64,000 nt of DNA, taken from contig NZ_JAFHKM010000002.1 in the NCBI RefSeq assembly GCF_016937515.1, positions 1 through 64,000 on the forward strand, given 5' to 3'. The notes under the pieces are model-generated. The model searched no databases, had not been told where the DNA came from, and saw nothing but the letters and a program-made list of their open reading frames with translations. Numbering within the stretch: the first letter of the stretch is position 1; each line of letters starts with the position of its first letter. Origin of the DNA: Cohnella algarum. GTDB taxonomy: Bacteria; Bacillota; Bacilli; Paenibacillales; Paenibacillaceae. Position numbers and translations under genes: made by a program. Of the stretch, positions 57,404 through 64,000 are shown piece after piece.

Positions 57404-57505
57404 ACGCCGACAAACAAAGGCGAAATATAATTGTCTCCGAAACGGCGGTGAGGAAAGCAAAAAGCCACCGTCATTGGCGGTTCCGAATCTACCGTCAATT
57501 AAAGT

Positions 57506-57649
57506 GGCTGATGACAGAGTCCAGTCTGAGCATTTGATCCCGGTTGGCGAATATTCTAGGAGCCGTTGCTCCCCGACTTGACTGATCTTATTAGAAATTT
57601 GAATCGCCTTCAGCATACTCGTGCATTCGGAACATTTCAGAAATGCCAT
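57506..57649 (-). pseudogene. Possible truncated small CxxC protein
   Basis: A start at 57649 with GGAGGG 7 nt upstream opens a frame beginning MAFLKCSECTSML and running about 48 codons before entering the transposon end. It may be the N-terminus of a host gene cut by the transposon. No family recognised. Confidence 0.4.
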
Positions 57650-57702
57650 TCCTAATCCCTCCATCGCTAATGTCTGCTGATCATATTAGAACATACTGAT
57701 TA

Positions 57703-57716
57703 GACAACATGTTGTC
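57703..57716. promoter_or_regulatory. 14-bp perfect palindrome, possible operator
   Basis: GACAACATGTTGTC lies about 55 nt before the start at 57649, next to a possible -10 (TAATAT on the minus strand). Suits a dimeric repressor site. Confidence 0.4.
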
Positions 57717-57795
57717 ATAGAATATACGTTCTCATGGAATAAAACCCCCTTGCTGCTAATTCGACAATATAGGCAATAAGTCCTGTAAAAATAAG

Positions 57796-57835
57796 AAAAA
57801 CCCAAACAAAGTAATAAAGAAACGCTTTGTTTGGG
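57796..57835 (-). terminator. Terminator of the RloC-like gene
   Basis: On the minus strand CCCAAACAAAG pairs with CTTTGTTTGGG (57801-57811 with 57825-57835), followed by T5. It is about 50 nt past the stop codon. Confidence 0.88.
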
Positions 57836-57883
57836 TAAATTGTATTGTATATTTGTTATTGTTAATGGGAAAGGCTCAATCAA

Positions 57884-60106
57884 TCACGATACCTGTGCAT
57901 GAGGGATCTCACTCTGATCAGCTTCTTCTACTCCCATCATCATTTTATAATGTGCATGATGATTTGTAACTTTGAATATTTTTTCAAATATATTAAGGTA
58001 TCTAGCGTTTGTATCTAATGGATGTTCAATATACAAATCATCACTTGCAAAATGTGACCCGTCATTTGCCCAGGATAAAAGCGATTTACATATTAACTTT
58101 TCCTCTTCATCGAATTTATTCAGTATATCATCTTCACTAAAATTACCAAATACTTTAAAATAGTTTTCTATAATTCTACGAATCAAGTTTTGAACCGTTG
58201 TTGAAGAACTACTCTGTGTTGCAAATCTAAGTTCTTGCCACATTAACTCATATGAAGTTTTTATTGGATTTGTATCATAGGATTGAGCCTCAGTAACATT
58301 ATTAACTTTTCTTATAATCCAGAATGTTTCATCATGTAATTTTCCGCCTTTTGAACGCTTTTTATTAAAAGTTACTTCTTTGTGGAAATATACATTATGG
58401 GTTAAAACAAATAATTGAACAATATTATTTTGATTGTTCCTGATATCATCAATAAGTTTTAAAATAAGATTGCTAACGATAAATAATACATTGCTATCCA
58501 AACTAGAAATAGGGTCATCAATTACAACGACTTTATTCTCTGTAATAAGATCTCTGTTATTACTTCCATTCAACAAATGCATAAAATATAAAAACGTTAC
58601 GAATGTCTTTTCACCTTCACTCAACGTCTGATTCACATCTTCTCCAGTGGATCGTACCAAGCGATAATTTCCCTGGTTTTGTGTATACGCAAACTTAAAA
58701 TTTGTAAAATTATACGCTTTTAACAGACGATTCATTTCATTAACGGATGGAATTACACTAGTGATTTGAGCCTCTAAACCCTCGATTTCTGAAATCAATC
58801 TGTTTTTCTCAGATGTTTTTGATGAGATCCCATCTTTTATCCCTGTAATCGCATTCTTAATATTAAATTCTTTGCGTACATATTTTTCGTGATTATGCAG
58901 ATTTTCATTTGCAATGAATCTCCATATTTGATCCTTAAGAAGCTGTTCTTCATGGGCTCGGTTATCAACCAACCTGTTATGTCCAAGGATTTCCTGATTA
59001 ACCCTCTCAATTTCTAAATTGATAATTTTTACAAATTCGTCAACAGGAACTAATGCAATTTTCTTACTTGGTTCTTTTTGTTTTTGTTCAATTAATTCGA
59101 GATTGATTTCGTTTTTCGATCTTATTATTTCTAACTGTTGATTTATTCTCTCTTTATCGATATATGGTACTTCTTTTTCCATTAGATCCTGGATCGAAGT
59201 CTCAAGATTATCATATGATTCCATGTATAGTTTAACACAATTTGCCAATTCCTTCATTTCATTTTCATAGGTTTCATTAAAGTACTCTTCCAATTTATTC
59301 AAAAAACCATCCGGCAATGACTGTTGACAAAAAGGGCATTTACCTTCCGACTTATGTATATGATCATATCCTCTTTTTACCCAATCGCTTATAGCCAGTC
59401 TAGAAATGAGAGCGGCGATATCGACCTCCTGCTTACCAACAATTTGTTTTTGGAATATTCGACTTGAACAAGCAACGTTTAGTTCGTCATTCTTTATTGA
59501 TTGCAACGTTTGAATTTTCACTAAACTTCCATTAAATAATTTATTTGAACGAGCACGTAAATCCTCTAAATCACATAACTTATTTTCAAGTGAATGCGAC
59601 TGTTTACATTTATTCATAAAGTTCATTTTATTATTTCGAACACCTGAAAAAGCTTGCAAAAACTCGTTATCATATTTTCTTTTCAATTCCCAGCAATCTT
59701 CTATAAATTCATTTTCATTCGCGTTATATTCCTCTTCTTTATTGGACAAGTTAGTGCGCAATCTACGAATCTCTTCGTCTAATTTATCAACAAGCCTCTT
59801 CTTTTCAGCAATTTCATTTTTTATTTCAGTTGACTCCTTACCTAATGTGAATATACCCTTAATGTGCGAATCCTGATGGAAATTTTCCTCAACGAATTTC
59901 TGGTTATATACCAATGTTTTTAATGGTTGTGATGTCCAATCAATATTACAATCCGGGAAGTTCTCAATATTTTTCATAGCATTTGATAATGATGTTTTCC
60001 CACTTCCATTGGAACCGTAGAAAAAATTAATTTTCTTTAATCCACTAAAGACAACACCTGTACTATCATAAGTTGCTATCTTCTTAATGGAAATTTCTTT
60101 AATCAT
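57884..60106 (-). CDS. RloC/PrrC-like AAA ATPase, putative anticodon nuclease
   Basis: 740 residues. Walker A FFYGSNGSGKTSLSNAM, coiled coil to about residue 240, a zinc-hook-like CPFCQQSLPDG, a second coiled coil, signature LSEGEKTFVTFLYF and Walker B VVVIDDPISSLD, as in the AAA_13 family. The C-terminal ~100 residues contain Arg-x3-Glu (LIRRIIENYFKVF) and a later His (WANDGSHF), an arrangement like the Arg-Glu-His set of PrrC-type tRNA nucleases. PrrC/RloC proteins guard type I restriction systems and cut tRNA when restriction is blocked; here hsdR and hsdS lie immediately upstream. Clearly AT-rich, so acquired. Nuclease activity is inferred. Confidence 0.72.
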   Translation of the reverse strand: MIKEISIKKIATYDSTGVVFSGLKKINFFYGSNGSGKTSLSNAMKNIENFPDCNIDWTSQPLKTLVYNQKFVEENFHQDSHIKGIFTLGKESTEIKNEIAEKKRLVDKLDEEIRRLRTNLSNKEEEYNANENEFIEDCWELKRKYDNEFLQAFSGVRNNKMNFMNKCKQSHSLENKLCDLEDLRARSNKLFNGSLVKIQTLQSIKNDELNVACSSRIFQKQIVGKQEVDIAALISRLAISDWVKRGYDHIHKSEGKCPFCQQSLPDGFLNKLEEYFNETYENEMKELANCVKLYMESYDNLETSIQDLMEKEVPYIDKERINQQLEIIRSKNEINLELIEQKQKEPSKKIALVPVDEFVKIINLEIERVNQEILGHNRLVDNRAHEEQLLKDQIWRFIANENLHNHEKYVRKEFNIKNAITGIKDGISSKTSEKNRLISEIEGLEAQITSVIPSVNEMNRLLKAYNFTNFKFAYTQNQGNYRLVRSTGEDVNQTLSEGEKTFVTFLYFMHLLNGSNNRDLITENKVVVIDDPISSLDSNVLFIVSNLILKLIDDIRNNQNNIVQLFVLTHNVYFHKEVTFNKKRSKGGKLHDETFWIIRKVNNVTEAQSYDTNPIKTSYELMWQELRFATQSSSSTTVQNLIRRIIENYFKVFGNFSEDDILNKFDEEEKLICKSLLSWANDGSHFASDDLYIEHPLDTNARYLNIFEKIFKVTNHHAHYKMMMGVEEADQSEIPHAQVS

Positions 60107-60136
60107 TACTTCTTCACCCCGAAAATGTTAATTTAA

Positions 60137-60174
60137 AAAAGACGTAACTAAAATAGATGTCCATTTTAGTTACG
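60137..60174 (-). terminator. Terminator between hsdR and the RloC-like gene
   Basis: On the minus strand CGTAACTAAAAT and ATTTTAGTTACG (60163-60174 with 60143-60154) form a perfect 12-bp stem followed by a T6 run. Little room remains for a separate promoter before the RloC-like start at 60106. Confidence 0.88.
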
Positions 60175-60223
60175 CCCAGATGCAAGTAATTAAATTAGTA
60201 GTAGTATCTACAATCCGAAAATA

Positions 60224-63200
60224 CTAAGCCCCAACAACCTCAGCGTTCTTATTAATCGTATCAATAATACCGATAATTGCTCGTGCATCGTCCAGATTAT
60301 TACTAAACAGTTCCGTGATACTGCCGACCGAGCGGAATGGCTCCTCTTGGAGTACGGATTTTTCAAGAATACCGTTTTTCACTACATAATCGATAATCAG
60401 CTTCACAAACCGTAGTTGATGGACATTCAGACGGTTTTCCTGCAGGAATACCGTGAATGCTTCATTCGCGGCTTCCTGGTCGAGCCCTACGACCGTCCGT
60501 ACAAGCTTCGTTACCGGTAAGTCTTTATATTCCCGCTCATAATCTTCTTTGGTTCCGAGTTCTGCCCATAGAATATGTTCAAGCGTCTCCAGATCTTGTT
60601 TCGTGATCGGTTTGTTGTTGCGCAATTTATAGATAGCGATTTGATCCTTGTTCGTTTGTAAATACTGGTTGACCTTTTTACGGTAATTTTGCAGGTCATT
60701 GGTATTATAGAAGCCTCTACTTTCCTCTACAGCAAGCCATTCATCTTTGAAGTTCGTATAATAGATTTGTTGTGTTTCCCGTTCCAGGAATTTAATGAGA
60801 TCCCGTAAAGCAACACGAACTTTCTCCATTTCGAAGATGTCCGCTTCTTCCCAGAACTCTGTCGTCAAGACCTTCTCTATGACATGTCGCTGTGCGACGA
60901 CTTGAGGAATCGTACCCAACTTGGAGAGTTTTTCTGCCGTCTCCATGACTTTGCGAATCGGCTTCACCGATTGTGTTCCCTGAAGCTTAGCCAATTCGAT
61001 GATCAGCATCATATAGTCAAACCGCTTTGCTAATTCGTCATGGTCTAAAGAAACGACAAGAGGAGCAATATACTCCTTCAAATCCCCCATATCAGTATCG
61101 GTTAAGGAGCGCCATGCAGCGTCATTTTTATACTTATGGACATACTGGATATGCTGTCTGATGCGAAAATGCTCCTCATTTAGCGCACTCACGCTATCCT
61201 TCAACAATTTCACCAATTCCGTGCGATGTTCTATATATTCGGGTTCCTGATAACGCAGTTGTTGAAGTTCACGTACAATCTGAGTACGAACATTGAACAA
61301 TTTTTCCGATAAGGTCTCGGCAATATCGGTATCCTTCCCTTTCGGATTGGCCCGGAAATACTCAAAGTTACGGCAGAAATCAAAGATCGAGAATTCCTTT
61401 TTGTCCTCACCAATTCCATGCAGATCTTTACACAACCGTGTCCCTCGGCCCACCATCTGCCAAAACTTCGACTTCGAGCGAACTTTCTTGAAGAATACCA
61501 GATTGACAACCTCAGGGATGTCTACGCCTGTATCGAGCATATCAACGGAAACAGCAATTTGAGGAAGCTTGTTCCAAATGGAAAAATCATCAATCAGAGA
61601 TTGATAATAATTCGTTTTGATATCAATGACCCGTGCAAAATGCCCCTTTAATTCAGGATACAGGCTATCGAACCGCTCTACAATTGCAACTGCATGCCGA
61701 TGGTTTTTGGCAAATATGATGGTCTTGCCCAGCTTATCTCCGCCTTCTACCTTCAAGCCCCGCTCCATAACAAACTGCAGCACACGGTCTATCGTATCCT
61801 GGTTAAACAACCATTCGTTAATCGCTGCACTATCAATATCCCGCGGCTCCTCTTCTTCATCCTCCAGCAACACTTCTTCGTATTGCTCTTTTTCCTCTTC
61901 GGACAGATCATCGTAGCGGATGCCGTCGTCCATGATCTTGGTTGTTGTTTCCACGGTACGGTAATCCACCAAATATCCTTCCTTGACTGCTTGCTCTAGT
62001 TCATAGGCAAAGGTTGGAACACCATTTTCCAGACGGAACACGTCATATGTGTTTTTGTCGACTTCATCTTTGGGAGTTGCCGTCAAGCCCAGTAGGATAG
62101 CATCAAAATAATCGAATATGGCCTTATATTTCTTATAGACGCTTCGATGCGATTCATCAAGGATGATCAAGTCAAAATGACCAACCGTAAACAGCTTTTT
62201 GCCGTCCTTCCGCTTGACCTCGTCGATGGCATTCATCATCGTCGGGTAAGTGGAAAAAACAATTCTTGCCGTCTCCGGATTGTCCTTGCTGTCAAGCAGG
62301 TTGCACAGTGTCATGTCGGGCAAATACTGGCTGAAGCTGTTTTTGGCTTGGCGAACAAGCGTTGTACGATCCGCAAGAAACAGCACATTCTTAACCCAAT
62401 TATATCGGCTCAGCACATCAACAATGGCGCTCGCAGTGCGTGTTTTACCGCTTCCGGTCGCCATGACAAGCAAAGCGGTCCGCTGTCCTTTATTTAATGC
62501 ATCACAAACCGAAAGGACTGCTTCATGCTGATAAGGGCGATTTACAATGGAGTTGTTGATTTGTACTTCCTGCAACGGTTTACGGATCGAGCGCCGGTTG
62601 ACGAGCAACTGCAGCTCATCCTGACTGGCGAAACCAGATACTTGCCGACTGGCATAGTGAAGATCATCCCAGAAATTTATTACAAATCCATTGGTATAAT
62701 AAATCAACGGACGCTGTCCATACCGCTGCTCCAAACAATCCGCATAGAGCTTCGCTTGCTGCTTGCCCACATTGGGATCTGCGCTGGTCCTTTTCGCTTC
62801 CACGACGGCAAGCGGCTTCCCGTTCTCACCCAATAACACGTAATCGACATAACCGATCCCTTGGCCGTTTGGCATGCCTTGTACTTCAAACTCTTCCAGT
62901 ACATTTTTCTGGAATGTCCATCCGGCCAGCTTAAGCTCGAGATCGATGTAACGTTTGCGAGTCTCGAACTCGCTGATTTTATCCGGAACAAAGTTGTACT
63001 CCTGCGTGTTCTGCGCCTTGCGCTCGGTCAGCAGCTTCCGAAGCTCTTCATTTTCTTTGATCAGATCTTCCAGCTTACGGTCTTTTGAACCTAATCGGTC
63101 GTATAAATCCTGCAGCTCCTGAGGCCTAACTTTTTCTTGTTGTTTGTTCTCTTCCAATAAGAGTTGTTCGTCAAAACTTCTGGCCGTATACTCGACCGAA

Positions 63201-63589
63201 TAACAATAATCGATCCAACTGATGAAGTTAAACAGGTTGCGAAGAGACAGAATCGCCTCGCCACGGCTGATCGTTGCATTGGAATGCACGGCGACATTTC
63301 CTAGCTTCGTAATATATTTCAACTGTGGTAGCATGGACTGATCGATTACGCGGAGAAAAGTTACATCGTGAATCAAGCTTGACAGATTGTCTTGATAAGG
63401 GACCTTCAAGTCGCTATCGTAGGTAAACAGCCATTTGACAGCAAGCTCCAGAGCCCTACGGCTGAGAATAGCGCTGGTCGCAGGACTGACGACCAACGCC
63501 TTTTCCGCCTCTATACATGCACCTGCAAAGCTGGCATAGGTTTTATTTTCTCTGAGAAATCCAAAATTCGTTAGCTGCACATCGCCCAT
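60224..63589 (-). CDS. hsdR: Type I restriction enzyme subunit R (HsdR)
   Basis: 1121 residues, intact. N-terminal DUF4145-like helical domain (LSRRALELAVKWLF), PD-(D/E)xK nuclease (GYVDYVLLG then PLAVVEAKRT), and a superfamily 2 translocase: LLVMATGSGKTRTA, LIILDESHRSVYKKYK, LGLTATPKDEV, SVDMLDTGVDIPEVVN, QMVGRGTRLC. The C-terminal helical domain binds the methylase core. The EcoKI-type arrangement cuts unmethylated foreign DNA. Its ATG directly follows the hsdS stop. hsdM should lie left of hsdS in transcription order, outside the window. Confidence 0.95.
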   Translation of the reverse strand: MGDVQLTNFGFLRENKTYASFAGACIEAEKALVVSPATSAILSRRALELAVKWLFTYDSDLKVPYQDNLSSLIHDVTFLRVIDQSMLPQLKYITKLGNVAVHSNATISRGEAILSLRNLFNFISWIDYCYSVEYTARSFDEQLLLEENKQQEKVRPQELQDLYDRLGSKDRKLEDLIKENEELRKLLTERKAQNTQEYNFVPDKISEFETRKRYIDLELKLAGWTFQKNVLEEFEVQGMPNGQGIGYVDYVLLGENGKPLAVVEAKRTSADPNVGKQQAKLYADCLEQRYGQRPLIYYTNGFVINFWDDLHYASRQVSGFASQDELQLLVNRRSIRKPLQEVQINNSIVNRPYQHEAVLSVCDALNKGQRTALLVMATGSGKTRTASAIVDVLSRYNWVKNVLFLADRTTLVRQAKNSFSQYLPDMTLCNLLDSKDNPETARIVFSTYPTMMNAIDEVKRKDGKKLFTVGHFDLIILDESHRSVYKKYKAIFDYFDAILLGLTATPKDEVDKNTYDVFRLENGVPTFAYELEQAVKEGYLVDYRTVETTTKIMDDGIRYDDLSEEEKEQYEEVLLEDEEEEPRDIDSAAINEWLFNQDTIDRVLQFVMERGLKVEGGDKLGKTIIFAKNHRHAVAIVERFDSLYPELKGHFARVIDIKTNYYQSLIDDFSIWNKLPQIAVSVDMLDTGVDIPEVVNLVFFKKVRSKSKFWQMVGRGTRLCKDLHGIGEDKKEFSIFDFCRNFEYFRANPKGKDTDIAETLSEKLFNVRTQIVRELQQLRYQEPEYIEHRTELVKLLKDSVSALNEEHFRIRQHIQYVHKYKNDAAWRSLTDTDMGDLKEYIAPLVVSLDHDELAKRFDYMMLIIELAKLQGTQSVKPIRKVMETAEKLSKLGTIPQVVAQRHVIEKVLTTEFWEEADIFEMEKVRVALRDLIKFLERETQQIYYTNFKDEWLAVEESRGFYNTNDLQNYRKKVNQYLQTNKDQIAIYKLRNNKPITKQDLETLEHILWAELGTKEDYEREYKDLPVTKLVRTVVGLDQEAANEAFTVFLQENRLNVHQLRFVKLIIDYVVKNGILEKSVLQEEPFRSVGSITELFSNNLDDARAIIGIIDTINKNAEVVGA

Positions 63590-64000
63590 CTAGACCGTTA
63601 CACCATCCCTCACTATCAATTCGCCCTTGAAAGCTTTTTGAAGTAGTGCCTGGAAGTTGGATTCTAGTTGTTGAAGGGATTCAATCAGTTTCCCTTTTTG
63701 TATTAGGTATCGTTCGAAAACCCCAACATACTTATGTTGTGTTTCTAAATCGGGAATCGGTATCTTTATATCATTAATTTTTGCTAGTGTTAGTCGCTTT
63801 ATTGCTGCTCCAGACATATTATTTGTGATTTGTTCTTTGACATATTGGTTGTTCAAATAGCTTACAACATATTGGGGGGTCGCATATTTAATATCTATTC
63901 TAATTAACGCGAGACTGGACAACATGCTAAATTCAAACTCGTATGGATTAATTGCTGCGATTCCTGTCGTAGCCCCATCTTTAATATACAAAATATCTCC
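63590..64000 (-). CDS. hsdS: Type I restriction specificity subunit HsdS (partial)
   Basis: The C-terminal ~136 residues; the gene continues past the window's right edge. GATTGIAAINPYEFEFSMLS, QYVVSYLNNQYVKEQI, IKRLTLAKINDIKIPIPDLE and a final coiled-coil spacer helix (LIESLQQLESNFQALLQKAF) are typical of the second target-recognition domain and conserved region of HsdS, which sets the DNA site recognised. The stop abuts the hsdR start with no gap. Confidence 0.92.
   Translation of the reverse strand, partial: GDILYIKDGATTGIAAINPYEFEFSMLSSLALIRIDIKYATPQYVVSYLNNQYVKEQITNNMSGAAIKRLTLAKINDIKIPIPDLETQHKYVGVFERYLIQKGKLIESLQQLESNFQALLQKAFKGELIVRDGVTV

Larger units (their letters stand above)
54013..57505 (+). 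mobile_element. DDE-transposase/ExeA-ATPase transposon
   Basis: Holds a DUF6431-type gene, an integrase-core transposase, an ExeA/TniB-like ATPase and a DUF5348-type gene, all on the plus strand. Possible ends are ACTTTA (54013) and TAAAGT (57500-57505), followed inward on both sides by loosely matching CGG..CGCCA..GGTG blocks; flanks GCCTG and GGCTG agree at 4 of 5 bases. The boundaries are approximate. It separates the helicase fragment from the restriction genes. Confidence 0.6.

Overview
The window looks like chromosome of a high-GC Firmicute of the Paenibacillus/Cohnella type. The evidence is AGGAGG ribosome sites, frequent TTG/GTG starts, an S-layer-homology (SLH) exoprotein, a complete SigB partner-switching locus, and homologues of Bacillus operons (nup, tcy/cmo, sbcDC). 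No tRNA or rRNA was seen. Roughly 1-49.9 kb is ordinary GC-rich chromosome. From 49.9 kb to the right edge the DNA is visibly more AT-rich and mobile: an IS66 element, gene fragments, a second transposon, and a type I restriction locus with an RloC/PrrC-like ATPase.

Layout. 0-5.4 kb: sbcC, sbcD and an MgtC-family gene (minus). 5.5-8.8 kb: an ArsR-type regulator and a GH2 glycosidase (plus). 8.8-10.6 kb: IS1182 element. 10.7-17.6 kb: a large SLH-anchored exoprotein (minus), divergent from tatA and a Tat-exported beta-helix protein; the shared intergenic region carries a candidate Pho box. 18.2-20.9 kb: lactonase, YtxH-like protein, a repeat array, and an unknown gene ending the sigB operon. 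21.0-27.7 kb: sigB, rsbW, rsbV, then rsbM-rsbK-rsbY, the B. cereus-type input module for SigB. 27.8-29.1 kb: three small stress-protein genes with sequence matches to SigB promoters. 29.1-31.8 kb: a coupled glycosyltransferase/toroid pair. 31.8-40.8 kb: a LysR-led operon (cystine-type ABC transporter, two flavin monooxygenases, M20 deacylase, DinB protein, GNAT acetyltransferase) that matches the Bacillus alkylated-cysteine salvage system. 41.1-46.9 kb: nucleoside ABC transporter coupled to adenosine deaminase. 47-49.4 kb: SDR, cupin and TraX genes.

The main themes are a self-contained general stress circuit (RsbK/RsbM/RsbY to RsbV/RsbW/SigB to local target promoters), a sulfur-salvage operon, a purine-salvage operon, and a defence island entered through IS66. 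Three separate arrays of the same ~50-nt repeat (built around CATGTAG) lie in intergenic DNA at 1-186, 20025-20310 and 49500-49890; the last is cut by the IS66 element.

Many genes, especially in the first 19 kb, are broken by frameshifts. Where I worked them out by hand, nearly all are repaired by adding one base, usually in a short C or G run. I therefore read them mainly as consensus errors and annotate the genes across the breaks.
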